Origin: Dunaliella salina
Lineage: Eukaryota > Chlorophyta > Chlorophyceae > Chlamydomonadales > Dunaliellaceae
DNA length: 15,360 bases
Direction of reading: 5' to 3'
Assembly: GCA_002284615.2 (NCBI GenBank)
Contig: MU069807.1
Span: 198,203 to 213,562 of the forward strand
The notes under the pieces were generated by a model, which was not told the DNA's origin, did no database searches, and saw only the letters and a program-made list of their open reading frames with translations. This document shows positions 1-8,261 of this stretch, one piece after another (the first letter of the stretch is position 1; every line of letters starts with the position of its first letter). A program made the translations under genes and the position numbers.

Positions 1-50
<50 letters not shown>
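1..50. repeat. (CA)n microsatellite at window edge
   Basis: Twenty-five perfect CA dinucleotides open the window and probably continue to the left of it. Alternating purine-pyrimidine tracts of this kind mutate by slippage and can adopt Z-DNA. No coding role is visible. Confidence 0.97.
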
Positions 51-51
<1 letters not shown>

Positions 52-906
52 GGTATCCTGGATGATATGCCCTGCTGGATACGGTGCAAGTCCAGGGTTG
101 CTGTTTGGATCAGGCCATGCTCTTAAGGAGAGACTCCTAAGAGGGGCTCTGAAATGGAAAGTGGTCACCCTCACTGAAAGGCATATCCAGTGTGATACTC
201 CAAGTCAGTGCACCCTCAGATCCAGGTCTCACTTCAATTGGTAGTTTTGAATCTTTGTTACTGTTTGGATTGATTTTCATTCTGGCCCTTGGCCTTGCAT
301 TTGTTGCATGAGTCTCTGGTGCTGGTTGGCGTTGCTACCGCTGCCCGCTGGAAGGTTCTATTCAACGACAAGAGCCACCGCTGCTACAAGCTAACTGCTA
401 AGCCTACATCTGCTCGCGTTTTACGCCTGCTCAAGTGCAAGCACATGAATGCATAGCTCGGCACATCCAAATCCCTGTGCGACTTCAAGCAGCACAGTAT
501 GGGTGGCTTTGTAGGATATGTGGTTCTGCCAGCAGAGCCACGACTCCTACAAAGCCAACCAAGCTGTGCTCCAGGCGCTGCTTGAAGGTGCTTGGGAGTT
601 GGGAAGTGCTGTGCTTTGTGTTGTTGTGCTTGCACTGGAGCAGGCATAGTACTTAAGCTGGTGCAAGCTTGGCAGCCATGCCCAGCAATGCCGCACAAAC
701 AAGTGCCATAAAATTCCACTGAGCTGTAAACACTGCATCAGCTATCACATCCCAGCCCCCAAATGGCTGCGTACCTGAAATCTCACTGCCCACTTCCCTG
801 CTGAGGGTTTGCTCAACTTTGGCAACTTTGCAAACTTTGGAGAGAGGCTTGAGCTTGACAGAGCCTCGCCCTCCACGAGGCTTTGTAAAAGTGCAGCCCA
901 AAATTG
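51..906. other. Stretch with no recognised gene
   Basis: Apart from the short open frame at 274-456, nothing here matches a family I recognise. Open frames on both strands are short, overlap one another and have no homology that I can see. No inverted or direct repeat that would mark an insertion was found. Confidence 0.5.
274..456 (+). CDS. Unrecognised open frame, possible terminal exon
   Basis: A 60-codon frame opens after a TGA at 271-273 and ends at a TAG at 454-456, without an ATG near its beginning. From about 310 the translation looks protein-like: a hydrophobic stretch (SLVLVGVATAA), then a basic, cysteine-containing C-terminal part (WKVLFNDKSHRCYKL, RVLRLLKCKHMNA). If real it would be a last exon or a broken fragment. 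I recognise no family. A chance open frame is the main alternative, so confidence is low. Confidence 0.2.
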   Translation, partial: FSFWPLALHLLHESLVLVGVATAARWKVLFNDKSHRCYKLTAKPTSARVLRLLKCKHMNA

Positions 907-1275
907 CTCATGCGCACCACAGATGTTTTCTGCATGCACTCACATACTCTTCATACACTCATGGGGTCTGCCTGTAGTGCACTCATGTACTCATGCTTGC
1001 ACTCCTGCACCCATTTCTCTGCATGCACTGCGCAACACTGCTCATGCATGCTGTGCATGTGCCCTGCATGTCTTTCACAGCAAGGGCAGCCAAGAGGGTA
1101 TGCCCAATCTTGGATAGAAATTTGAGTCTTGCCCTTTACAGCGTAGGCTTTGTGGTGGTGCAGCGCGACCATGCTCATGCACGCCATTGATGTGCTCTGC
1201 ATGCACTCACCTGCTCTTATGCACGCATGTACTGGTGCATGTACTTTTGTGCCCATTTGCTGCATGCACTGCGCA

Positions 1276-1283
1276 ATTCTGCT
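1276..1283. repeat. Left target-site duplication of hAT-like element
   Basis: ATTCTGCT lies directly before the CAGTG terminus of the insertion and is repeated exactly at 1893-1900. Eight base pairs is the duplication length characteristic of hAT transposases. Confidence 0.92.
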
Positions 1284-1298
1284 CAGTGTTTTCATTAG
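1284..1298 (+). repeat. Left terminal inverted repeat of hAT-like element
   Basis: CAGTGTTTTCATTAG pairs in inverted orientation with 1877-1892, with mismatches confined to the inner six positions. Confidence 0.88.
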
Positions 1299-1341
1299 TG
1301 CAGACGAGTCGCATTTTAGACGTTTTTGGTCGCAAATGGTA

Positions 1342-1388
1342 GCGACGAGGGGTGCCCGGGAGGGCACCCGAGGAGCACCCCTCGTCGC
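1342..1388. repeat. Internal palindrome, 14-bp perfect arms
   Basis: GCGACGAGGGGTGC at 1342-1355 is the exact reverse complement of 1375-1388, with a 19-bp GC-rich spacer that itself contains a smaller inverted repeat (GGGTGCCC/GGGCACCC). Similarity between the flanks continues imperfectly outward. It may act as a subterminal binding site of the transposon or form a cruciform; no function is shown by the sequence alone. Confidence 0.9.
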
Positions 1389-1614
1389 AAAGGTGCGACG
1401 CAAAAAATTCTGGGGACCACCCCTTGTCGCCACTTTTTTACTTTTTCTTTTCGTACAAAAGGCTCTGCACCCCAGCAAGCAGCAGAGCAGCAGCATGCTG
1501 CACAACCACCACCTTCAGTGGAGCCTGCAAACTTGTTGCGAAGTCCCCGATCAGCTGTAAAGGGTGGCCTTACACATACATGCCGTACCAACCTTGGTGC
1601 AGGCATGCATGCAG

Positions 1615-1714
1615 ATGCACAAGCATGCAGGCAGATTCATGGGCATCCAGGCAGATGTATGGGCATACAGGCTGATGCATGGGCATGCAGGCAGGTGCAC
1701 AGGTATGCTGGCAG
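1615..1714. repeat. 20-bp minisatellite inside the hAT-like element
   Basis: Five consecutive 20-bp units (1615, 1635, 1655, 1675, 1695) follow the pattern ATGCATGGGCATGCAGGCAG with a few substitutions each. The spacing is exact, with no indels. The array is wholly internal to the transposon, so it either amplified within it or was captured by it. Confidence 0.9.
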
Positions 1715-1876
1715 ATGGAGAAAGGAGGTGCGTACTGGTCACAGGTTGTATATACGGTATATAATCTATATATAGCTACCTATATACAGCTAATCTGTAT
1801 ACAAATTTTTTGGGTGTAAGACGAGAAAATCTGAAAAAAGCACCCATCGTCGCAAAAGTGAGACGACCCCTAAAAC

Positions 1877-1892
1877 CTTAGTAAAAACACTG
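1877..1892 (-). repeat. Right terminal inverted repeat of hAT-like element
   Basis: Read on the minus strand this is CAGTGTTTTTACTAAG, the partner of the left terminus. The final CACTG abuts the second ATTCTGCT duplication. Confidence 0.88.
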
Positions 1893-1900
1893 ATTCTGCT
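1893..1900. repeat. Right target-site duplication of hAT-like element
   Basis: ATTCTGCT follows the right terminus exactly. The sequence after it (CATGCATGCTGTGCATG) continues the tandem-repeat copy interrupted at 1283. Confidence 0.92.
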
Positions 1901-2449
1901 CATGCATGCTGTGCATGTGCCCTGCTTGTCCTTCGCAGCTAGGGCTGCCCAAAGGGTATGCCCAATCTTGGATAGAAATATGAGCCTCGCCCTCTGCAGC
2001 GTAGGCTTTGTGGTGGTGCAGTTCGACGGTGCTCTGCTCATGCGCACCATGGATGTGCTCTGCATGCACTCACCCACTCTACATGCACTCATGGGGCCTG
2101 CTTATAGTGCACTCATGTACTCATGCATGGTCACCCATTTTGCTGTATGCACTGCACAACACTGCTCATGCGCGCTGTAAATGTGCTCTGTGTGTGATGC
2201 GCAGTAAGGGCGGCCATGCTGATGTGGTGAAGTACTGCAAGGAGGTCAGCAGGTATGCCTATATGGGTGTACACTTGCGTGACGTGTAAAACTTGTATCA
2301 CTGCGCATAATTACCGTTTTGGCCCTGCGCTGTGACTGCGCGCATGTAGAATGAATATTTGTTTCACAGATGCACGGTTGTGTGGATTACCATTTCGTAC
2401 AGCAGGGGGGTTTAGTGGCCAAGATCGCCCATGTGTTAGGTAGGAGCAG

Positions 2450-2890
2450 GCAATGCGTTCAAGGGTGAGGTTGTGCACAGGTGCATGTGGGAGCACCAGA
2501 TGCACTTGTGAGGGTGCAACCAAGCACTTGCCATGCAGCCAAGCACCTTTTAAAGGAACCCATGCACATGTAGTGCAGCCCAGTATGTGTAGCGTAACCC
2601 AAGCACATGCTGTGCAACCAAGCACATGTGGTGCAGCAGGTGCCAAGGACAGTAGTTGAGTGCAGGAGGTACACGCAAGGGCTGAGGTTGTGCACGGGTG
2701 CAGGTGGGAGCGCCAGGTGCACTTGTGAGGGTGCAACCAAGTATTTGCATTGCAGCCAAGCACATGTAGAGCGACCGTGCGCATATGCAACCATGCACTT
2801 TTCGGTGCAGCAACCATGCAGTTTCGGTGCAGCAACCATGCACTTTCGGTGCAGCCAGGTGCAGGTGGTACACATAGGAGCAGGTGGTGT
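2450..2890. repeat. Diverged duplication with about 217-bp offset
   Basis: A block starting GAGGTTGTGCAC at 2467 recurs at 2684, sharing GTGGGAGC, TGCACTTGTGAGGGTGCAACC and following AAGCACATG-like words. Between and after the blocks, short AAGCACATG.TGTGCA motifs recur irregularly, as in an old, eroded array. Open frames across it on either strand are by-products of the repetition. Confidence 0.75.
2788..2854. repeat. 22-23 bp tandem repeat, three copies
   Basis: Units at 2788, 2811 and 2833 read CAACCATGCACTTTCGGTGC with one indel and one substitution. They are nearly identical, so this small array is younger than the surrounding duplication. Confidence 0.88.
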
Positions 2891-3165
2891 GTCCAGGGGC
2901 CAGATGGGTGCAAAGCAAATGCATTATTGTCAAAGCCGGGTTCCACGCAAGTGCTCAAGCAGGTGCCCAAGCATGGCGCCAAGCAAAGTATGGTTGCCAC
3001 ACAAATGTGTCCAAGTTCTGGATGCCCGCTACACTAGGTGTTCGCTGAGTGGCATTGCCCTCACTTACACGCTCATATGAGCGATCCACTTTTTGTGTGG
3101 GGTGGCTATGGTGGCAAATCTGTGCGTGTTACCGTAATCATTCATACGCATACGTGGTCGTGGAT

Positions 3166-3410
3166 CACCTGCAAGCTTGCATGGTTATGGTCATGTGTGT
3201 TTACGCGCGGCTGTGACGCCAAGACAAGAGGAAAATGCCTCATGACATGGTCATAGGTGCCTGCAAGCGCAAATGGTTATGGTCATGTGTGTTTGCGCGC
3301 GGCTGTGACGCCAAGACAAGAGGAGGATACCCCATGTCATGGTCATGGGTGCCTGCAAGCGCAAATGGTTATGATCATGTGTTTGCGCGTGGCTAAGACG
3401 TTAAGAGGAT
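3166..3410. repeat. 92-bp tandem repeat, about 2.6 copies
   Basis: CTGCAAGC-led units start at 3166, 3258 and 3350, an exact 92-bp period. Shared blocks include GGTTATGGTCATGTGTGTTT and GCGGCTGTGACGCCAAGACA. The third copy carries small deletions and ends near 3410. Confidence 0.88.
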
Positions 3411-3484
3411 CCTTTTACCAGATGGCCTTTTTCCTCATTGGTTTTTCTCGGCCTGCACTCATAGAATGCGCCAGCCTGGTGTGC

Positions 3485-3890
3485 TAAATGGGTGGCACCA
3501 TACAGGATCTTGGCACCCAGAGGCATTTTACTCTCGATTTTGCTGGGTACGCCAAAAGCATGCACCAAGCTCCCTGGTGATCGAAATGTGTGGTTGTATG
3601 GGTCCGTAAAGGATCTTGGCGTTCGGAGGCATTTCCCACTTGATTATGTTTTGTTCAACAAAAACATGTGCCAAGCTGTACTGAATCTGTGGTTGCATGC
3701 GTGGCGCCGCGCAGGATCTTGGTGCCCGGAGGCAAAATGCTCTTAGTTTTGCTTGCTTCAACGGAAGTGTGCGCCAAGCTGTACTAAATCTGTGGTTGCA
3801 TGCATGGCGCCATGCAGGATCTTGGCGCCCAGAGGTATTTTCCTCTTGATTTCGCTGGGCACTCCAAAAGCGCGCGCGAAGTTCTTGGAC
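3485..3890. repeat. About 103-bp tandem repeat, four copies
   Basis: The word AGGATCTTGG, within a longer block with GGCGCC and AGAGGCATTTT, recurs at about 3504, 3610, 3713 and 3816. Copies 3 and 4 share CTGTACT.AATCTGTGGTTGC and are the most alike; copies 1 and 4 share a downstream CTGGG.AC.CCAAAAGC block. Frames on either strand vary with indels, so coding is unlikely. Confidence 0.85.
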
Positions 3891-4204
3891 GCTGGCATGG
3901 CCTCTTGGAGCATTGAGGTGAGACCTATGATCCCTCCGTAGATCCACATTTGAATGCCTGGAATCAAGCTTGCATTTCTGGCTGACAAGTGTTTGCGCTA
4001 CGCTCAATGACACATTTTCGACCTTTCGTTTCTTGCTTTCCTGCCCCTGAAAGCGCAAAAACTCTGCAACTGCTTCTGTCGTGTCTTACATCCCTTCAGA
4101 CAAACTGGGTATTCCTCTGTGAAAATTAGATTAGGTCCTCGTTAAATGCAGTCCTCAAATCAGCTCTAGACAGCTTATCCTCAAGCTCATCCTCGGCCCT
4201 GCAT

Positions 4205-4625
4205 GCCTCAGGTCTTGTGCCACAATTGTTGTGCCACAGATCGCCCTACTTTGGCTGTGCTGTGGCACTGTCATATTTCTTGTGCCACATGCTGCACTGC
4301 TGCTTAAGCTGTGCTGTGGCTGTGCCACAGTTCTCGTGCCACAAGCTGCACTGCTGCTTGGGCTTTGATGATCAACAGTTCTTGTGCCGCATGCTGCACT
4401 GCCGCTTGGGCTATGCTGTGGCTGTGCCACAGTGATTGTGCTGCAGGTTGCGCTCCTGCTTTGGCTTTGCAATTCCACAGTTCTTGTCCCACATGCTGCA
4501 CTGCTGCTTTGGCTTTGCTGTGCTAAGTTCTGTGCCACATGCTGCACTCCTGCTTTAGTTGTGCTGTCGCTGTACCGCATTTTTTGTGTAGCATGCTTCT
4601 CTGCTACTGTGGCTTTGCTAGGTTT
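4205..4625. repeat. About 50-bp tandem repeat, seven to eight diverged copies
   Basis: Units built on TTCTTGTGCCACATGCTGCA followed by CTGCTGCTTTGGCTTTGCTG recur roughly every 45-56 bp. The two halves also resemble each other (GCTGTGGCTGTGCCACAG). Unit lengths are irregular, which indicates an old minisatellite. Conceptual translations on both strands are low-complexity and not credible genes. Confidence 0.85.
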
Positions 4626-4704
4626 TAGGGTTCAGGGACAAAGGGCTGTGCTACATTTCTTGTTCCACGGATCACTTGGCTGACTTGGCTCACTTTCGCC
4701 ACAG

Positions 4705-4759
4705 GTGTTGTTGCTGCCAAAACCATCTGGTTTCTACCAAACAGAGGCGATGATTACAG
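4705..4759 (+). CDS. Candidate 55-bp internal exon
   Basis: A CACAG acceptor context ends at 4704 and a strong donor (TTACAG|GTGAGC) follows 4759. In the phase that reads GVVAAKTIWFLPNRGDDYR the segment is open and ends in phase 2. I do not recognise the peptide. Splice-like words are common, so this is only a suggestion, placed with the next candidate exon because both end in the same phase. Confidence 0.2.
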
Positions 4760-5049
4760 GTGAGCTGTGCTTCACCTTTTTAAGGCGTGCTTTGGATACC
4801 CAATCCTAGCAGAATTTTGGCCTTGTGCAAAGAAACTTTATAATAAAGCAGAGCTCAATTTTTGGCTCTGCCCTCAAATATAGTTCTGTTTTGGTTCTGA
4901 GCTCTGTTTTGGGTTAACCTAGAGGCAATGAACACAGCAACTATTCCAGGTAAATGTTATCTAGAAGCTCCAGCCTCTAGAGGGCAAGGGAGTGAGTATG
5001 GCACACGTGTGCATGATTGCATTCCCAGGTAAACAGGTGCAGCCCTCTG

Positions 5050-5142
<93 letters not shown>
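5050..5142. repeat. (AC)n microsatellite, 93 bp
   Basis: An uninterrupted run of about 46 AC units. It yields long THTHTH or CVCVCV frames on both strands, which are artefacts. Tracts this long are polymorphic and often mis-sized in assemblies. Confidence 0.98.
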
Positions 5143-5146
<4 letters not shown>

Positions 5147-5167
5147 AAGCACACACCATGTGTGCAG

Positions 5168-5339
5168 GCCGGCAGCCCTCTCGTGATCCAGAGTCAAGGG
5201 CAGGAGTGGACAGGAAAGATGCGCCTGTGCGCATGCATGGTCCCTTCTCAATGGCTGAAGCATCGGGCCTGATTGGAGAAGACCCCGACGTGACTGCCAA
5301 GTTCGACCCCAACGACTATTTCTTTGCTTATGTCTGCAG
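5168..5339 (+). CDS. Candidate internal exon, function unknown
   Basis: After the AC repeat a TGTGCAG acceptor-like site precedes an open segment that ends at a good donor (CTGCAG|GTGGGT). The translation looks like an ordinary soluble protein, mixed and acidic: MAEASGLIGEDPDVTAKFD, then PNDYFFAYVCR at the donor. Codon use is more GC-rich in third positions than in the surrounding repeats. No family is recognised. The exact acceptor is uncertain because several AGs occur between 5167 and 5194. Read straight through, the frame stops at 5361. Confidence 0.33.
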
Positions 5340-5526
5340 GTGGGTGGCTCATGAGGGGTGATCACAAGGAGTTTTCTCAAAGAAGGATCCTCAATCGAGC
5401 AGGCTAAAAATTGCAGTCAGCTTCAGCAGGATTCAAACCTGTTTTGCATTTCATGCTTTTCGGACCCTTCTTGCACCGCATGGTACCATAGGTACACGAT
5501 AACTTCGTGCAGTCATTACTTAATTA

Positions 5527-5616
5527 ATGATGATGATATTATTATTATCATCATTATCATAATTGTTATTATTATCATTGTTATTATTATTATTGTTACT
5601 ATTATCATTATTATTA

Positions 5617-5665
<49 letters not shown>

Positions 5666-5696
5666 CATTATTATTATTACTATTATTACTATTAAA
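5527..5696. repeat. ATT/ATC trinucleotide microsatellite
   Basis: About 170 bp of ATT units with interspersed ATC, GTT and ACT variants; the longest pure ATT block is near 5620-5664. Interruptions suggest age. The poly-isoleucine open frame across it is an artefact. Confidence 0.97.
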
Positions 5697-5713
5697 ATTG
5701 ATATTATAGCCGC

Positions 5714-5741
5714 GCAGGTAGCAGGTAGCAGGTAGCAGGTA
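5714..5741. repeat. Four exact copies of GCAGGTA
   Basis: A perfect 7-bp tandem repeat (5714, 5721, 5728, 5735) follows the trinucleotide tract. Each unit resembles a splice donor (CAG|GTA), but no exon can be argued from this. Confidence 0.95.
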
Positions 5742-7129
5742 CCACGTGACTAGACGCGGCGCGTTTGGCTCTTAAGATGGTATTTGGGGGTCTTGTCACC
5801 GGCGGTTTTAAATTTTTTTCGGACACTTAAAGTACTTAGGAAGGCCTCTGTGACCTCACAAGCGCCATAGCAGATGAAACAAAAACTCCGTTCACGCTTT
5901 GTGCGCTTGTGAACTTATTGAAACGCATAAAAACGTTTTACTTAATCACAAAGAATGGATTATGTAATTCAAGCACAGCCCGGCGATGATCCAAGGTGGT
6001 TGGAAAATGACAAATTCCCTTCCAACCACCCCACACAAGCCTCGTGCCCTCGTGCTCTCATTTAATTAAATTCTCTTGACGGAATGCTCGAATAAAATAT
6101 TCAAAAATCCACAAGGGCAGCAGCCTGGAAATGACCTGGTGTGCTAAGGGAACACACTTGCACAAAGCATACCCTTTCTCTGCAAGTTGCGCATACGATG
6201 CACATCTCAATAACAATATTGATAAATCAATTAATCAATTTACATTGCCAGCGCGGCTTGTCAGGTAACTGCACAGATTATATTGTTGTTATTAAGATAA
6301 TAATTAATTGATTAGTTGGTCCAAAAACAAAATCCTACAAAGTGAAAGAAATCAGCCTGGCCCACAAACACGAAGTGATACGAAATGCAAACGAAGTGCA
6401 AATCAAATAAATCTTCTGAAAGCGGTAAGATTTCGAAAGTGGCACAGCAAGGGGTTGGAGTGCAGCGGGAGATGAGAGCTGCTGGCGATGCACCATTGGC
6501 CCAGCCTTTTGCTTTAGCCATGCAAGGAAAGGAACGAACAAGAGCAAGCCGATACCATCAAGCCCATGCAGTGAGGGGGGGTTCACTTCCAAAAGGTGAG
6601 CCACAGGACGGCTGCATCAAGTTGACCAACCAAAGGAAGACCCCAGGCCTGATGCTCTGCCCAATGCCACAGCAGCAGGTTACCTGTGGAAGCTGATCTT
6701 CCAGCGGCCTTCCAGAAACCATCCAGCGGTCTTTGCAATACTGGGACGATAGGACTCTGCACCACTCAACATTTGCTGCAGCATGCAAAGTGGTACGAAG
6801 CGTTGTGGACCCAAGAAATAATACTCCGGTACAAACGTGAACCTACGCAATTGATCGTTTCTTGCACCACATGGTATTGGTTGAATGATTGATAGCGACA
6901 TGGTGTCAGGCCTGTCTTGCACCACAAGATGTCGAATTTGTTGGATAATCAGGACAACTGTCCAATATGCCTATGCATGCAAACATGCTGGGATGGGTTG
7001 CCCAGGAGGGGTTGCCCAGGAGGGGTTTGTTATGAATGGTTCACAACAACCACGACTGCATGGAATTCAGGAGGCCTTTCACTTCGGGTTGCAGGCCATT
7101 TCTAGAAAGAAGAGAAAAAGGTGCGAAAT
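5742..7129. other. Stretch with no recognised gene
   Basis: 5742-6380 is AT-rich with no convincing frame. From about 6385 to 7105 several short frames on both strands overlap. A minus-strand donor-like site (CACAG|GTAACC, about 6690-6679) could end an exon, but I recognise no protein. A 16-bp tandem duplication around GGTTGCCCAGGAGG lies near 7005-7037. The phrase TCTTGCACC(A/G)CATGGTA occurs near 5468 and 6857, with no other shared sequence. Confidence 0.45.
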
Positions 7130-7143
7130 CAGAGGGTGACAAG
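7130..7143. repeat. Target-site duplication, copy at SINE 3' end
   Basis: CAGAGGGTGACAAG is repeated exactly at 7271-7284. The bases on both sides differ, so the repeat is exactly 14 bp, within the usual range for LINE-driven SINE insertion. Confidence 0.85.
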
Positions 7144-7270
7144 GTAAGGTAAGGGTACATCACTATATATGCCGCAAACGGGCATCTGAGCGGAATCGAA
7201 CCCCCGACCTCCGGTTCTTACCGGCAGGATCAGGGCCTGTCCTGGGAGCTGACGACGCCGGTGCTACGTC
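7144..7270 (-). mobile_element. tRNA-type SINE, 127 bp, minus strand
   Basis: The segment lies exactly between two 14-bp direct repeats. On the minus strand it starts GACGTAGCACCGG and contains a B-box/T-loop GGTTCGATTCC (plus-strand 7192-7202), preceded by AGGTC as in a tRNA variable loop. About 50 nt upstream is an A-box-like TCAGCTCCCAGG. A short non-tRNA part follows, and the element ends in a short repeated tail, CCTTACCTTACC, at the 3' target-site duplication. This layout (Pol III promoter head, LINE-like short-repeat tail, 14-bp duplication) is that of a tRNA-derived SINE. The T-stem is imperfect and no acceptor stem forms, so it is not a functional tRNA gene. Confidence 0.75.
7192..7202 (-). 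promoter_or_regulatory. Pol III B box of the SINE
   Basis: The minus strand reads GGTTCGATTCC, matching the B-box consensus GGTTCGANTCC. It is the internal promoter element expected of a tRNA-derived SINE. Confidence 0.7.
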
Positions 7271-7284
7271 CAGAGGGTGACAAG
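7271..7284. repeat. Target-site duplication, copy at SINE 5' end
   Basis: Second exact copy of CAGAGGGTGACAAG, next to the minus-strand 5' end of the SINE. Confidence 0.85.
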
Positions 7285-7426
7285 CCGCTAATGCTTGTTT
7301 GTAGTCCTCGGTGCTGCAGGTTCCGTGAGCAAGTGCCTCAAGGTTGACACGAGCCTATTGGCTATCCGACTCTGTGTACTGATGCTGGGAACACTGTTCT
7401 TTCGCCCTTGCTGATTCACATCTGCT

Positions 7427-7445
7427 TTTGCTGCATCTGGGGTCA
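7427..7445. repeat. 19-bp direct repeat, left copy
   Basis: TTTGCTGCATCTGGGGTCA occurs here and identically at 8243-8261, with no similarity beyond the 19 bases. Its length would suit a retrotransposition target-site duplication around the 797-bp interval 7446-8242. Confidence 0.7.
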
Positions 7446-8242
7446 CAAGGTTACAAGCTTACAAGGCCTCCAGTCAAAACGACTGATTGCTAGCCTGATC
7501 ATAAGAAAAGAGAATTCCATCAGGAGCATTAAAAAAAAAAAGTAGTGGAGTACATGTCCAAAAACTCGGTGGGACCTTCCTGACCCACCCTCCCACCCCA
7601 AAACCCCCCATGCAGTAACCCTGCACGGACAAAAAGGGTATCAATCTGCTTCTTTTTGAAATGGCTATCCATCTGCATACTCACCATACTGGAAAAGTGA
7701 GTTGCAGCAGAGTTATGGGACAAAAACTAAGCAGCGGACGCCCATGCATACCTGCTATCCAGGCACCCACAACTGGCTTGCAAGTCCATTAACTGCCCTC
7801 CTGACTTCACCATGCGTAATCATATCATACATTGTCACTATCCTGGAAGTTTGGACTGGCTTGCCGCATGTTTGCCTCTACACCCCCTGCCGTCCACACC
7901 CTTGCGCGCATGGCACTGACTCCCAGCCATGTACACAGACTCCCCCTTTTACTCAATTTACCCCCAAAGGGTGCCAATAGACAGTTTTCAAGCCCAAGAA
8001 TCCAATGGTGTCTTTAGAATTCTGTACAAGTGGCCCAGAAAAATTCTGGAGGGGGGGTCCCAGAAAGTCGAAAAGCCTATTCTCACCGCCAAAACACCCC
8101 ACCACCACCCACCCTATTTGGATCGGACCCATATATATACCAATTGATAGCCCTTGATCCCAGGATTCCAAATACAAAGTAGGGCGGAAACGTGTATTCC
8201 AAAAGTTATGCTTCTTGGAGGCTCCTGATTCCATGAAGGAAA

Positions 8243-8261
8243 TTTGCTGCATCTGGGGTCA
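8243..8261. repeat. 19-bp direct repeat, right copy
   Basis: Identical to 7427-7445. The interval between the copies has no terminal inverted repeats. It has no clear poly(A) at either end, though an 11-base A run lies at about 7530 and repeated CTTGTAA words lie at the left end when read on the minus strand. Confidence 0.7.

Larger units (their letters stand above)
1284..1892. mobile_element. Non-autonomous hAT-like DNA transposon (609 bp)
   Basis: The element begins CAGTGTTTTCATTAG and its other end, read as reverse complement, begins CAGTGTTTTTACTAAG. The first nine bases are identical and 12 of 15 match. It is flanked by a perfect 8-bp duplication, ATTCTGCT. CA-G-G-type termini with 8-bp duplications are the established signature of the hAT superfamily. 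It encodes no recognisable transposase, so it must be mobilised in trans. The word GTCGCA occurs at 1308, 1329, 1384, 1849 and inverted at 1394, clustered near the ends as expected for subterminal transposase-binding sites. Inside are a 14-bp palindrome, a 20-bp minisatellite and an AT-rich tract at 1744-1805. The empty site can be reconstructed from tandem copy 1, which confirms both boundaries. Confidence 0.92.
907..2220. repeat. Tandem repeat, unit about 250-267 bp, three copies, one split by a transposon
   Basis: Three copies begin with similar CTCATGC words at 907, 1174 and 2037. They share blocks such as TCTGCATGCACTCAC, GTATGCCCAATCTTGGATAG and GCGTAGGCTTTGTGGTGGTG. Copy 1 to copy 2 is 267 bp. 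Copy 2 to copy 3 is 863 bp, but falls to 246 bp once the 609-bp insertion and its 8-bp duplication are removed. The third copy is incomplete and fades out near 2200. The array is rich in TGCATGC-like words. Short frames in it differ between copies, so it is not treated as coding. Confidence 0.85.

Noticed and set aside
2311..3080. Long minus-strand frame of 229 codons and overlapping frames
   Set aside because: The sequence is low-complexity and repeats with the underlying tandem duplication. Several frames on both strands are open at once, as expected for a repeat lacking stop words.
3166..4625. CRISPR-like array
   Set aside because: Units are contiguous tandem copies without unique spacers, and the DNA is eukaryotic.
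4621..4640. Telomere-like GGTTTTAGGGTTCAGGG
   Set aside because: It is a single imperfect occurrence with no tandem repetition.
4957..5380. Long frames rich in CVCV or THTH on both strands
   Set aside because: They are translations of the (AC)n microsatellite and carry no protein signal apart from the separate candidate exon at 5168.
5358..5735. 125-codon frame ending in poly-isoleucine
   Set aside because: It is produced by the ATT/ATC microsatellite.
6200..6320. Inverted repeat of ATCAATTAATC and ATATTGTT words
   Set aside because: The matching words occur in the wrong order for a continuous stem; low-complexity AT sequence explains them.
7144..7270. Functional intron-containing tRNA gene
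   Set aside because: The B box is good, but the T-stem has a mismatch, no acceptor stem pairs and the anticodon stem has only a 4-base loop. A SINE with target duplications explains the segment better.
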